Shown: positions 24,091 through 32,503, counted from the stretch's first letter. The stretch is 50,654 nucleotides of DNA from an uncultured Candidatus Planktophila sp. (GCA_937975715.1 CALJUA010000154.1:1-50654); one strand, 5' to 3'. Made by a program: numbers and translations. Notes: a model not told the origin generated them from the letters alone.

Positions 24091-26807
24091 CCAGATCCTT
24101 CAGTATTTCCTGCTTCTGCCGCTGTGACATCAAAGATACGGTACTTGTTAATAGCTTCAGTGACAATAGATTCTTTAATTTCACCGCTCTTAGCAAGTTG
24201 AGCAAGGGTTGCCACAACGATTGATTCTGCATCCACCTTGAAGTGGCGACGGAGTGCTCCACGAGTATCTGAAAGACCAAAGCCATCGGTACCGAGAGCG
24301 TAGAAGTCATTTGGAACCCATGGCGCGATTTGATCTTGAACAGCGCGCATAAAGTCTGAGACAGCAACTACTGGACCTTCAGTGCCCTTGAGCTTTGAAG
24401 CTACGTAAGCAACCTTCTTATCTGTTGGGTTGAGCAAGTTATGGCTATCAACTTCTAGGCCATCACGACGAAGTTCGTTCCATGAAGTGACAGACCAGAC
24501 TGAAGCTGAAACGCCCCAATCCTTCTGCAATAGCTCCTGCGCCTTCAGCGCCCAGTTGACTCCGACGCCAGATGCGAGGATCTGCGCATTCTTCTTACGC
24601 TGCTTCTCACCTGGCTTGAGGAGATAGATACCACGAAGCAAACCTTCAACATCGAGGTTCTCTGGCTCTGCTGGCTGTTGGTATGGCTCGTTGTAAACAG
24701 TGAGGTAGTAATAAATGTTTTCGCTGTTTTCGCCATACATACGACGGAGACCATCTTTAAAGATATGTCCGAGCTCGTATGCAAACGCTGGGTCGTACGA
24801 AACAACAGCTGGGTTAGTTGCAGCAAGGAGATGTGAATGACCATCTTCGTGCTGGAGACCCTCACCGTTAAGAGTTGTGCGACCTGCGGTTGCTCCGAGA
24901 ACGAATCCGCGGACCATCTGATCAGATGCCGCCCAGAAAGCATCACCTGTGCGCTGGAAACCAAACATTGAGTAGAAGATGTAGATAGGAATCATCGGTT
25001 CGTCATGTGTTGAGTATGAAGAGCCCACTGCAGTAAATGAAGCTACAGAACCTGCTTCGTTAATACCTTCGTGAAGAATCTGTCCCGCGGTTGATTCCTT
25101 GTAAGACAAGATGAGTTCGCGGTCGACAGATGTGTACTGCTGACCATGAGGTGAGTAAATCTTCAGTGATGGGAACAATGAATCGAGACCGAATGTGCGA
25201 GCCTCATCAGGAATGATTGGAACAAGGCGCTTTCCGATGCCTTCATCCTTAACGAGATCCTTCAACATACGAACAAATGCCATTGTTGTAGCAACTTCTT
25301 GCTGACCTGATCCGCGCTTGACTGAGTCGTAGACAGAATCTGGCGGAGTTGGAAGTGGCTTTGATGCAGCGCGGCGACGCGGAACAGATCCACCAAGTTC
25401 GGCGCGACGTTCTGCAAGGTACTTCGCCTCAACTGAATCGGCAGCTGGCTTGAAGTACGCAGGTGTGTACTTATCAAGCGCGCTATCTGGAAGAGGAATC
25501 TCAAGACGATCACGGAATTCCGTGATGTCTTCAAGAGTCATCTTCTTCATCTGGTGAGTTGAGTTACGCGCCTCGAAGTGCGAACCAAGTGTCCAGCCCT
25601 TGACTGTCTTCGCAAGAATGACAGTTGGCTTTCCGTTGTTCTGTGTTGCGGCTAAATATGCAGCGTAGAGCTTGCGGTAATCGTGTCCTCCGCGCTTGAG
25701 GTTCCAGATGTCATCATCTGACCAATTGGCAACCATTGCAGCAGTGCGTGGATCCTTACCGAAGAAGTGTTCGCGAACATATGCGCCGCTTTCGCCCTTA
25801 AATGTTTGGTAGTCACCATCAAGTGTTGTGTTCATGATGTTAACGAGTGCACCCTCGCGATCTTGCGCGAGAAGAGGATCCCAACCGCGACCCCATACAA
25901 CCTTGATGACATTCCAACCTGCGCCACCGAAGATTGATTCGAGCTCTTGAATAATCTTGCCGTTTCCGCGAACCGGGCCATCGAGGCGCTGCAAGTTACA
26001 GTTAACGACGAATGTGAGGTTATCTAGCTTCTCGCGTGATGCAAGACCGATTGCACCGAGTGTGTCGACCTCATCCATTTCACCATCACCGAGGAATGCC
26101 CAGACGCGCTGATCTGATGTGTCTTTGATTCCGCGGTTGTGCAGGTAACGGTTGTAACGTGCCTGATAAATCGCATTGAGTGGACCGATACCCATTGACA
26201 CTGTTGGGAACTGCCAGAAATCTGGCATCAAACGTGGGTGTGGGTAAGAAGAGAGTCCTCCACCTTGATGAGAAAGTTCTTGACGGAATCCATCGAGCTG
26301 GTGCTCAGTGAATCGTCCTTCAAGGAATGCACGTGAATACATTCCTGGAGATGCATGTCCCTGGAAGAAGACTTGATCTCCTCCACCTGGGTGATCTTGA
26401 CCGCGGAAGAAGTGGTTGAAACCAACTTCATATAAAGATGCAGATGATGCGTAAGTTGAGATGTGTCCGCCGACTCCGATGCCTGGGCGCTGTGCGCGGT
26501 GTACCAACATCGCAGCGTTCCAACGAACATAAGCGCGGATACGGCGTTCGATATCTTCATCACCAGGGAACTGTGGCTCGGCCTGTGGTGTGATGGTGTT
26601 GATGTAATCGGTTGTACGAAGATTTGAAATTGGAACGTTGCGCTCGTGTGCGCGCTTCAGGAGTGCGAGCATCAAGAATCGTGCACGTACCGGACCGGCT
26701 GCATTGAGTGCCGCGTCGAGCGACTGTTGCCACTCGAGGGTTTCCGAAGGATCGGTATCGACTAACTGATTGAGAAGGTAATCCGCCTGGCCCTGGAATT
26801 CGCTCAT
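24087..26807 (-). CDS. aceE: Pyruvate dehydrogenase E1, homodimeric
   Basis: Thiamine-diphosphate enzyme that decarboxylates pyruvate and acetylates lipoyl-E2. The 906-aa product has the ThDP motif GDGEMDEVDTLGAIGLA through NCNLQRLDG (about residues 228-262), and the N-terminal YINTITPQAEPQFPGD and HPGGGDQVFFQGHASPGMY segments of the AceE family. ATG 26807 is chosen; a TTG at 26843 would add 12 unrelated residues. GAGAAT lies seven bases upstream, so the mRNA may be leaderless. Its stop overlaps the glgE start. DUF3052 is divergent, as in other actinobacteria. Confidence 0.96.
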   Translation of the reverse strand: MSEFQGQADYLLNQLVDTDPSETLEWQQSLDAALNAAGPVRARFLMLALLKRAHERNVPISNLRTTDYINTITPQAEPQFPGDEDIERRIRAYVRWNAAMLVHRAQRPGIGVGGHISTYASSASLYEVGFNHFFRGQDHPGGGDQVFFQGHASPGMYSRAFLEGRFTEHQLDGFRQELSHQGGGLSSYPHPRLMPDFWQFPTVSMGIGPLNAIYQARYNRYLHNRGIKDTSDQRVWAFLGDGEMDEVDTLGAIGLASREKLDNLTFVVNCNLQRLDGPVRGNGKIIQELESIFGGAGWNVIKVVWGRGWDPLLAQDREGALVNIMNTTLDGDYQTFKGESGAYVREHFFGKDPRTAAMVANWSDDDIWNLKRGGHDYRKLYAAYLAATQNNGKPTVILAKTVKGWTLGSHFEARNSTHQMKKMTLEDITEFRDRLEIPLPDSALDKYTPAYFKPAADSVEAKYLAERRAELGGSVPRRRAASKPLPTPPDSVYDSVKRGSGQQEVATTMAFVRMLKDLVKDEGIGKRLVPIIPDEARTFGLDSLFPSLKIYSPHGQQYTSVDRELILSYKESTAGQILHEGINEAGSVASFTAVGSSYSTHDEPMIPIYIFYSMFGFQRTGDAFWAASDQMVRGFVLGATAGRTTLNGEGLQHEDGHSHLLAATNPAVVSYDPAFAYELGHIFKDGLRRMYGENSENIYYYLTVYNEPYQQPAEPENLDVEGLLRGIYLLKPGEKQRKKNAQILASGVGVNWALKAQELLQKDWGVSASVWSVTSWNELRRDGLEVDSHNLLNPTDKKVAYVASKLKGTEGPVVAVSDFMRAVQDQIAPWVPNDFYALGTDGFGLSDTRGALRRHFKVDAESIVVATLAQLAKSGEIKESIVTEAINKYRIFDVTAAEAGNTEGSG

Positions 26808-26906
26808 GGTGCTTATTCTCGCGCGGAAGGACCCTCCAGGCAAAATGGATAGGCGTGAATCCCATTACCCCTTGCGCAACCGGCCAGTATCTACTGCACT
26901 TATCCC

Positions 26907-27299
26907 GTGGCAGCGCGCATGGGCTTTGAGCCAGGAGAGCTAGTACTCGAGATCGGCAGAGGAGCCGACTCTGACGAATCACTTCGCTCTGCCATATCTG
27001 CCATCACCGGTACCGAGTTCATTGAAGACCACACCTCGGAGGTTGTCGATGCAGTCATCATCTGGTGGCGCGATGGAGATGGCGAATTAGAAGATGAACT
27101 TGTTGATGCGCTTACCTATCTCTCAGAGTCCGGATCAATTTGGATTCTCACTCCTAAAGCCGGAAGAAGTGGTCATGTGGAGCCGAGCGATATTCAAGAT
27201 GCAGCGCCAAATGTTGGTTTATCTCAAACCTCAACGCTATCGGTTGCACAAGACTGGAGCGCCACACGTCTAGTCGCGCGAAAGACGGCCAAGCGATAA
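26907..27299 (+). CDS. DUF3052 family protein
   Basis: A 130-aa actinobacterial protein starting at GTG 26907 (ATG 26919 would remove four residues). Recognisable family segments are the early LGF-P-GELVLEIG stretch, VVDAVIIWWRDGDG (about 46-59), SIWILTPKAGRSGHVEPSDI (about 76-95) and DWSATRLVA near the end. It is normally encoded beside and divergent from aceE in actinobacteria, as here. Function is unknown; the acidic, soluble fold gives no catalytic clue. Confidence 0.88.
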   Translation: MAARMGFEPGELVLEIGRGADSDESLRSAISAITGTEFIEDHTSEVVDAVIIWWRDGDGELEDELVDALTYLSESGSIWILTPKAGRSGHVEPSDIQDAAPNVGLSQTSTLSVAQDWSATRLVARKTAKR

Positions 27300-27329
27300 T
27301 TTCAAAAGTTCATTGATTGAAATCTAAGA

Positions 27330-27341
27330 TATTCTGCGCGC
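27330..27341 (+). promoter_or_regulatory. Leaderless-type -10 box of the peroxiredoxin gene
   Basis: TATTCT (27330-27335), six bases before the ATG. The spacer GCGCGC is a poor ribosome-binding site. Confidence 0.6.
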
Positions 27342-27800
27342 ATGACATTATCAATTGGATCAGCGGCACCAGATTTCGAACTTTCAGACCAGCACGGAAA
27401 TAAAGTTTCTCTTAGCTCATACAAGGGCAAGAAGAATGTTGTTCTCCTCTTTATTCCTTTCTCATTTACAGGAACATGTACTGGCGAACTCTGTGCGATG
27501 CGAGATGACCTTTCAGCATTCCAAAACGACAATGTCGAGCTACTAGCGGTCTCATGTGACTCGATGTTCACTCAGCGAGTATTCGCAGAACAAGAGGGTT
27601 ATAAGTTCCCCGTACTTTCAGATTTCTGGCCACATGGCGCCGTTGCTAAGGCATACGGAATCTTCGACGAAGCTCGCGGTTGTGCACTACGCGGTACTTT
27701 CGTGATTGATAAAGAAGGAATTCTGCGCTGGCAGGTAGTAAATGGTTTGGGCGATGCTCGCAGCAACGATGACTACAAGGCAGCGCTTGCAGCTCTCTAG
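27342..27800 (+). CDS. Peroxiredoxin, AhpE-like
   Basis: Thiol peroxidase reducing H2O2 or organic peroxides in the cytoplasm. The 152-aa product has the thioredoxin-fold peroxiredoxin core. The peroxidatic Cys46 lies in PFSFTGTCTGELC, with the usual Thr at 43, and Arg in RGTFVIDKEG follows. Mycobacterial AhpE has a single cysteine in this helix; here Cys51 follows five residues later (C-T-G-E-L-C), as in BCP/PrxQ-like enzymes, so an intramolecular disulfide is possible. It ends 5 bp before the convergent ACT gene. Confidence 0.92.
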   Translation: MTLSIGSAAPDFELSDQHGNKVSLSSYKGKKNVVLLFIPFSFTGTCTGELCAMRDDLSAFQNDNVELLAVSCDSMFTQRVFAEQEGYKFPVLSDFWPHGAVAKAYGIFDEARGCALRGTFVIDKEGILRWQVVNGLGDARSNDDYKAALAAL

Positions 27801-27805
27801 TTAAT

Positions 27806-28042
27806 TTAAAGTGGCTTAATTGCAATCACTTCAACCCCACCAATGGAGTTGAGGACGCTCACTAAATCTGATGGATCTGTGCCCGGCACTGCGACAGTAA
27901 TGTCGTCGTATCCCTTGCCGTCTTCCGCCTTAATGACAACGAGCTCGCGAATATCGCAGCCAGCTGCGCCGATCGCTGAGGCAATAGCGCCGAGGGAGCC
28001 TGGTCGGTCTGGGAGCGAAATCTGCATTTGGAAGAGTGCCAT
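27806..28042 (-). CDS. ACT-domain protein
   Basis: A 78-aa protein consisting of one ACT domain (beta-alpha-beta-beta-alpha-beta), with the ligand-binding turn SLPDRPGSLGAIASAIG at about residues 8-24 and a second strand pair ending in VEVIAIKPL. Single ACT proteins sense amino acids or partner with enzymes. ATG 28042 is used; upstream in-frame residues to 28063 lack similarity. TAAAGT lies seven bases before it. The effector is unknown. Confidence 0.83.
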   Translation of the reverse strand: MALFQMQISLPDRPGSLGAIASAIGAAGCDIRELVVIKAEDGKGYDDITVAVPGTDPSDLVSVLNSIGGVEVIAIKPL

Positions 28043-28132
28043 AGCCCTAACTTTAGCCTTCACCCGTTACGGCTGGATTACCGTTTTCGTACTTTCGCAT
28101 GAATAAAGTAGTATTCGCGAGCAGTACAAGCC

Positions 28133-28204
28133 GGGTGGTTAGCTCAGTGGTAGAGCGTCTCGTTTACACCGAGAATGTCGGGGGTTCGAAACCCTCACCG
28201 CCCA
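28133..28204 (+). tRNA. tRNA-Val (anticodon UAC)
   Basis: 72-nt cloverleaf: acceptor GGGTGGT pairs with ACCGCCC (one G-U pair) and discriminator A204; the D arm includes AGCTCAGTGGTAGAGC; anticodon stem TCTCG/CGAGA encloses loop TTTACAC with anticodon TAC at 28165-28167; the T arm has GTTCGAA. CCA is not encoded. A weak promoter (TAGTAT at 28109-28114) lies upstream. The antisense strand codes for the tail of the neighbouring HEAT gene. Confidence 0.97.
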
Positions 28205-28799
28205 CGTTAGATTTCTTATCAAATTCCAATTTCATCTCGTTAAAGCGCATGAGCGTGATTTCCGCCTGCGTCCGGACAGTCTCATTCTCAGACTTTGCTG
28301 CTTGGGTTAGGGGCTCAACGATTTGATCCCCAATCGCACAGAGGAATCTTGTCAGCGCAAATTGAGTGTCAGAGTCTCCGCGGCCAAGCTGGGTAATTAA
28401 CTTCCCAACTAGCGCGGATTTCTCACTCTCCGGAACCAAAACAGAGGCAGCACGCCAAGCAGTGGTTGCGACATGATCATCTGCATCAAAGAGGAGCTCA
28501 TCAGTAATGAGAGCGAAGTTATCTTTATTACCAATCTTGGAGAGAGTATGAATTGCTTGGCTCTTTGCCAAAGGATTCTTAGAGTTCAACTCGATTTTTA
28601 ACCGCTCAACAACTGCAGGAATGTCATTTCGCATCAGCGCCCAAGAAAGAGTGTCACGCACAAAGAAGTCTGGTTCGTGAGCGCATTGAGAAACAAGAAC
28701 GTCAATGTATTCGATTTCGGGGTAGGTGCCAGCTGCAAGGGCTGCTTTAAGTCGCACGGATTGGTCGGGCGAAGCTAGAAGTGCTTGCAATGTCGCCAT
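28164..28799 (-). CDS. HEAT-repeat protein whose tail is antisense to tRNA-Val
   Basis: A 211-aa protein of repeated helical pairs (for example SVRLKAALAAG, VRDTLSWALM, AKSQAIHTLSKIG, TQFALTRFLCAIG), the alpha-solenoid pattern of HEAT/PBS-lyase proteins, usually protein-interaction scaffolds. The last 12 codons (GGEGFEPPTFSV) are the antisense translation of the tRNA and the stop lies in the anticodon arm. The reading frame has no stop before it, so the gene has no stop of its own. The start has TACCGT six bases upstream. Function unknown. Confidence 0.85.
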   Translation of the reverse strand: MATLQALLASPDQSVRLKAALAAGTYPEIEYIDVLVSQCAHEPDFFVRDTLSWALMRNDIPAVVERLKIELNSKNPLAKSQAIHTLSKIGNKDNFALITDELLFDADDHVATTAWRAASVLVPESEKSALVGKLITQLGRGDSDTQFALTRFLCAIGDQIVEPLTQAAKSENETVRTQAEITLMRFNEMKLEFDKKSNVGGEGFEPPTFSV

Positions 28800-28828
28800 A
28801 TCAAAACGGTATCAGTTAACCTTGAGGC
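28800..28828. promoter_or_regulatory. Back-to-back leaderless promoters, HEAT and YciI genes
   Basis: Minus strand TACCGT (28806-28811) and plus strand TAACCT (28817-28822), each six bases before its start codon. The hexamers are 5 bp apart, the same geometry as at 14945-14973. Confidence 0.6.
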
Positions 28829-29155
28829 ATGCGCTTTATTATCTTTGTCATCGACGGCCCCAATAACCCTGCTAGCCCTGACGAGATGAAGCACATCGAT
28901 GCTTTTAACGAAAAATTGCAGAACAACGGTCATTGGGTAACTGCTGCAGGAATCCAACCGGGATCAACGGCAACTCTGATTGATAACCGCGCTAATAAAG
29001 GTGATGTGAAGCACGGTTCACTCTTTGATTCCCCAGAATACTTCAGCGGCTTCTGGATTATCGAAGCTGATTCACCAGAGATTGCTCATGAATTAGCACT
29101 CGAAGGCTCTCTCTGCTGCAATCGTAAAGTCGAATTGCGTCCCTATATTCGCTAA
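28829..29155 (+). CDS. YciI-family protein
   Basis: A 108-aa ferredoxin-like protein of the YCII/DGPF family: N-terminal strand RFIIFVIDGPNNP, HIDAFNEKLQNNGHWVTAAGI (about 22-42), and C-terminal GFWIIEADSPEIAHELALEGS followed by VELRPYIR. The pattern His22 plus the ELRP tail fits the family, whose members lie near dehydrogenases or sigma factors and have unclear chemistry. It starts on a leaderless-type promoter and is followed 46 bp later by the DUF305 gene. Confidence 0.85.
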   Translation: MRFIIFVIDGPNNPASPDEMKHIDAFNEKLQNNGHWVTAAGIQPGSTATLIDNRANKGDVKHGSLFDSPEYFSGFWIIEADSPEIAHELALEGSLCCNRKVELRPYIR

Positions 29156-29189
29156 CGTTTTTTCCAGTTGTAGACCGACAGTTTCTGAG

Positions 29190-29201
29190 TAGTCTGTTGG
29201 T
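29190..29201 (+). promoter_or_regulatory. Leaderless-type -10 box of the DUF305 gene
   Basis: TAGTCT (29190-29195), six bases before the ATG at 29202. Confidence 0.55.
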
Positions 29202-29792
29202 ATGAATATTGAATTCGATAGAAAAACAGGCGCTTCAGTTTTAGTCGTTGCTCTACTTTTCTTCGGTCTTGGGTATGCCATCAATAACGATGGCGATCAC
29301 GACGGCATGATGGGCAATATGCACGGAAATAGCGCCAGCAACTCTTCATATAGCTCAAACGACATCATGTTCGCGCAGATGATGATTCCCCACCATCAGC
29401 AAGCCATCGTGATGTCAGATATTGCACTGAAGAATTCAACGAATCCAGATGTATTGGCTCTCGCAAAGCAGATTAAAGCTGCTCAAGCTCCTGAGATCGA
29501 GCAGATGAAGGCATGGCTCAAAGCCGCCGGCACTTCTCTTATGGGTGCTCACGGAATGGCGATGGAAGGAATGCTGACTGATTCAGAGATTTCAGAGCTT
29601 AAAAGTGCAAAAGGTGTTTCATTCGACAAACTTTTCCTTCAAGGCATGATCGGCCATCATGAAGGCGCACTCACGATGATTTCGATGATCGTCGATAGTG
29701 ACAATGCAGAAGCAAGAAAGCTCGCAAAAGATATCCAAACAAGTCAAAGCGCTGAAATAGTAAAAATGAAAGCACTTCTCGAGACGATATAG
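29202..29792 (+). CDS. Secreted or membrane-anchored DUF305 protein
   Basis: The protein (196 aa) has an N-terminal hydrophobic anchor (VLVVALLFFGLGYAI, about 13-27), then a Met/His/Asp-rich linker (DGDHDGMMGNMHGN) and two DUF305 ferritin-like helical halves. Each half starts with its metal-binding-type motif: MMIPHHQQAIVMS (about 63-75) and MIGHHEGALTMI (about 148-159). Family members bind copper or similar metals outside the membrane. It is followed 21 bp downstream by the GAF gene. The metal and role are inferred. Confidence 0.88.
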   Translation: MNIEFDRKTGASVLVVALLFFGLGYAINNDGDHDGMMGNMHGNSASNSSYSSNDIMFAQMMIPHHQQAIVMSDIALKNSTNPDVLALAKQIKAAQAPEIEQMKAWLKAAGTSLMGAHGMAMEGMLTDSEISELKSAKGVSFDKLFLQGMIGHHEGALTMISMIVDSDNAEARKLAKDIQTSQSAEIVKMKALLETI

Positions 29793-29813
29793 GAAAATCG
29801 AGGAGAGCAAGAA

Positions 29814-30326
29814 ATGGAAAACAAATTCGTAGCTATCCTCGATAAGTTGGAGGAATTAGCCTCAACAAACGTCAACCCTGATACTTTTTGCAACGATGTT
29901 GTTGTTGCACTTAAATCAGTGATCGATCTAGAGACAGTTATTCTCTTTATTCAGATTGATAATGAAACTTTGGAGAGCATGGCCAGAACAGGCCCTGAGC
30001 ACGGCAACCTCATCGGTAATAAATACTTAAAATTCTTTCGTAAATCTCCAATGGCTGATGCTTATCGATTAGGCAAGCCACAGGCTTGGGGAGATGCACA
30101 GAAAATGCTTAAGGAATACCCGGACCTCATTCTTTGGCCGAGAATCCTGCACGGAGTTATTGCTATCCCATTGCTGAAAGATAAAAGGGCATATGCGGGC
30201 TGCGTTTACGTATCGAGAGATGGCTTTCCCGAAGAACTTGGTCAATCGCTGCTTGAACCGTTGGAGAAAACTAGCGAGTTGATTTATCAAGTGTATTTAA
30301 GGCAGCTGGAACAGCCTTCGCATTAG
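29814..30326 (+). CDS. GAF-domain protein
   Basis: A 170-aa single-domain protein with the GAF pattern: an N-terminal helix, ALKSVIDLETVILFI, ESMARTGPEHGNLIGN, then WPRILHGVIAIPLLKDKRAYAGCVYVSRDGF (about 104-134), the strand-rich ligand pocket. No kinase, HTH or cyclase is attached, so it would sense a small molecule or redox state through a partner. GGAGAG precedes the ATG. Co-oriented with DUF305 and overlapping the convergent permease gene by 56 bp at the C-terminal ends. Confidence 0.8.
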   Translation: MENKFVAILDKLEELASTNVNPDTFCNDVVVALKSVIDLETVILFIQIDNETLESMARTGPEHGNLIGNKYLKFFRKSPMADAYRLGKPQAWGDAQKMLKEYPDLILWPRILHGVIAIPLLKDKRAYAGCVYVSRDGFPEELGQSLLEPLEKTSELIYQVYLRQLEQPSH

Positions 30327-31167
30327 TAAGCATCATGCTCATCGTAAAGTGACGTTTCATCGTGAGATAGAGAACGAGCAATGGAAGTGCTACGAGGATT
30401 GCACCGGCAGCAAGAACATTTTGGTCAGGAATGATTCGAGCAAATGCTCCCACTCGGGTCAGGGAAGTCGTAATGGGGAAGAACTGATCTCGCTTGAGAA
30501 GCGACCAGGCCCAGAAGAAGTCGTTGTAAATCCAGACCGACATCATGATTCCAAGCGCCGCAATTGGCGCCTTCAGCATAGGCAGGATGATTGAGAAGTA
30601 GTGGCGAAGAACTGATGCGCCATCGACTTGGGCGGCTTCCGATAGTTCTTTAGGAATTGACTCGAGATGTGAGTGCAACACAAATGTGGCAAAGCCAGTC
30701 TGCATTGCAATATGCACCAGGATGACTCCGATGTAGCTGTCATAGAAGATGGTCTTATCGCCGAGGGCGCCGCCAACAAATATGTACATTTTGAAGATTG
30801 GGTAATAGATAAATTGAGCTGGCAACATGCTGCCGGCAGTAAATGCGAGGAGAAGAATCTTCTTATATTTGATGTTGTATTTCGAGATACTGAAAGCAAT
30901 GAGACTTCCAAAGAAGAGAATAAAGAAGACGCTTGGCACCAAGATAATGACTGTGTTAATCAAGTAATGGACCACTGCCATCTTCTCGAGAGCAGTCGTG
31001 TAGTTATCGAAACTCAATCTGCTGGGCATGGAAAGTAGCCCATTAGTAAGCACATCTGAGTATGGTCGGAATGAAGACCAGAGGGTCCATACCAACGGGA
31101 AAAGCCATGCAATTCCAAAAAGAATGAGAAGAGCTGAGATTACTTTGTCTTTGCGATCCTGGCTCAC
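30271..31167 (-). CDS. Carbohydrate ABC transporter permease, MalG-like (orphan)
   Basis: A 298-aa inner-membrane permease of the binding-protein-dependent CUT1 type, with six transmembrane segments and the EAA loop EAAQVDGASVLRHYFSIILP (about residues 189-208) that docks the ATPase. No binding protein, partner permease or ATPase is nearby. MalG proteins normally end after a segment such as KRHFTMSMMLTNAKA; here VPAALNTLDKSTR is added, encoded opposite the GAF gene. The start is GTG at 31167 with TAGATT six bases upstream. Confidence 0.9.
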   Translation of the reverse strand: MSQDRKDKVISALLILFGIAWLFPLVWTLWSSFRPYSDVLTNGLLSMPSRLSFDNYTTALEKMAVVHYLINTVIILVPSVFFILFFGSLIAFSISKYNIKYKKILLLAFTAGSMLPAQFIYYPIFKMYIFVGGALGDKTIFYDSYIGVILVHIAMQTGFATFVLHSHLESIPKELSEAAQVDGASVLRHYFSIILPMLKAPIAALGIMMSVWIYNDFFWAWSLLKRDQFFPITTSLTRVGAFARIIPDQNVLAAGAILVALPLLVLYLTMKRHFTMSMMLTNAKAVPAALNTLDKSTR

Positions 31168-31195
31168 GCAGACAATCTAACGGTAATCTTCACCA
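31168..31195. promoter_or_regulatory. Back-to-back leaderless promoters, ABC permease and GNAT gene
   Basis: Minus strand TAGATT (31174-31179) precedes the GTG at 31167 by six bases; plus strand TAATCT (31184-31189) precedes the ATG at 31196 by six. Four bp separate the hexamers. Confidence 0.6.
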
Positions 31196-31879
31196 ATGCA
31201 CACAACAGACTTCGATAAGGCTTTAAAAGCTTACGAAGTTGTTCATCCGCAATCGCCCTTCTTTGAAACATGGGTGCCCCGAGAAAAATTTCTCAAGGCA
31301 GATATTGATGATGCAGGGAATTTTTTAATAGGCCGTGAGGATGATGGCATATATGGAATCGCTCTCGGCCCTTCGCCCGCTATTCCTTCTGATTGGAAGA
31401 ACTTCTCAATGGAAAGTTGCGGAATCGCAGCTCTGCCAGATGAATTTAAAGCTGTCGTCGAATGGGATTCTTATTGGGCGCCCACTATCGAAGGCCAAGC
31501 AGTCGCTGCTGCAACATCGAGTGATTCTGAGATAGATGCCTTTCTCAAGTCTCATGCACCTGACTCGTCTGTCTTTCCAGGCAATGACGAAATTATCCAA
31601 TGGGTTGAGGTCATCAGTGAGGGCAAGTTGGCGGCAGTCGCTGCTCTCTGTCGATGGGAATCCGGTCAAATCGTGATCTCATCAGTAGCAACGCATTCAG
31701 AAATGCGCGGCAGGGGCCTGGGCAAGCAATTGATGGAGAAGTGCATAATTGCGGGCCATCAATTAGGAGAGAAGTATCTCTGCCTCGGAGTCAGACATCA
31801 GAATGAGAGCGCTCAACGCCTCTATAAGGGCACCGGCTTCCGATTGATGCATAACTTCACTTACTGCGAAAGACGGTAA
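31196..31879 (+). CDS. GNAT-family acetyltransferase with N-terminal extension
   Basis: The 227-aa product has a C-terminal GNAT domain (about 125-227): motif A is SSVATHSEMRGRGLGKQLME (R-G-x-G-x-G/A core RGRGLGK near residue 175) and the last part is YLCLGVRHQNESAQRLYKGTGF. The N-terminal 120 residues form a separate, unrecognised domain, perhaps a degenerate second GNAT fold. Substrate unknown. Its TAA stop forms the start of the -10 hexamer of the downstream VKOR gene. Confidence 0.85.
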   Translation: MHTTDFDKALKAYEVVHPQSPFFETWVPREKFLKADIDDAGNFLIGREDDGIYGIALGPSPAIPSDWKNFSMESCGIAALPDEFKAVVEWDSYWAPTIEGQAVAAATSSDSEIDAFLKSHAPDSSVFPGNDEIIQWVEVISEGKLAAVAALCRWESGQIVISSVATHSEMRGRGLGKQLMEKCIIAGHQLGEKYLCLGVRHQNESAQRLYKGTGFRLMHNFTYCERR

Positions 31880-31888
31880 ACTCGCGCC
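31877..31888 (+). promoter_or_regulatory. Leaderless-type -10 box of the VKOR gene, built on the GNAT stop codon
   Basis: TAAACT (31877-31882), six bases before the ATG at 31889; its TAA is the stop codon of the upstream gene. Confidence 0.5.
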
Positions 31889-32503
31889 ATGTCTGAAACT
31901 GGCACCGTCGAACGTTTGCGCGCTTATCGCAAGACCTACTGGGCGATGCTTGTTTCATCGACTCTCTCTCTGATCGCTTCTTTGGTTCTTTCTTATGATG
32001 CAGTAAAGCTTGCTGGATCTCCTTCAAGCAAGCTCTCATGTGATATCAACGCCGTTGTCTCATGCGGCAAGGTTGCTAAATCGTGGCAGTCAGCGCTTCT
32101 CGGATTCCCAAATTCATTTATTGGATTGATGCTTGAACCTGTTGTCATTACGGTGGCAATTGCAGGACTTTCACTGGTCGTCTTTCCGCGCAAATTTATG
32201 CGCGTTGCACACGTGGGCTACGGCCTTGGTTTGCTCTTTGCGCTGTGGCTACTTTCCCAATCACTCTTTGTAATTCACGCTCTCTGCCCATGGTGCTTAC
32301 TTGTCACGATTTCTACAGTCACAGTCTTTTCAACGATTACAAGAGTCGCGATTCTTGAAAATATCTGGAATTTCTCGGAAGCACGTCATGCTTCTCTCGT
32401 TGAATTCCTCGATCGCGGTTGGGGTCGAGTCCTCTACACAGTTACATACGCAGTTCTCATTCTCGCTATCTACTTCAAATATGGTCAGGAACTCTTCGCA
32501 TGA
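31889..32503 (+). CDS. Vitamin K epoxide reductase family protein (VKOR)
   Basis: Membrane thiol-quinone oxidoreductase that re-oxidises a periplasmic DsbA-like partner. The 204-aa product has about four to five transmembrane helices, the CPWC active site (Cys133, Cys136) in HALCPWCLLV, and the loop cysteines Cys51 and Cys59 in CDINAVVSC. There is no fused thioredoxin domain, so the partner must be encoded elsewhere. Stop and the next start overlap as ATGA with the zinc-ribbon gene, so they form one transcript. Confidence 0.92.
   Translation: MSETGTVERLRAYRKTYWAMLVSSTLSLIASLVLSYDAVKLAGSPSSKLSCDINAVVSCGKVAKSWQSALLGFPNSFIGLMLEPVVITVAIAGLSLVVFPRKFMRVAHVGYGLGLLFALWLLSQSLFVIHALCPWCLLVTISTVTVFSTITRVAILENIWNFSEARHASLVEFLDRGWGRVLYTVTYAVLILAIYFKYGQELFA

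Noticed and set aside
26841..26843. TTG 26843 as the aceE start
   Set aside because: The 12 added residues (PGGSFRARIST) have no family match; ATG 26807 gives the normal AceE N terminus.
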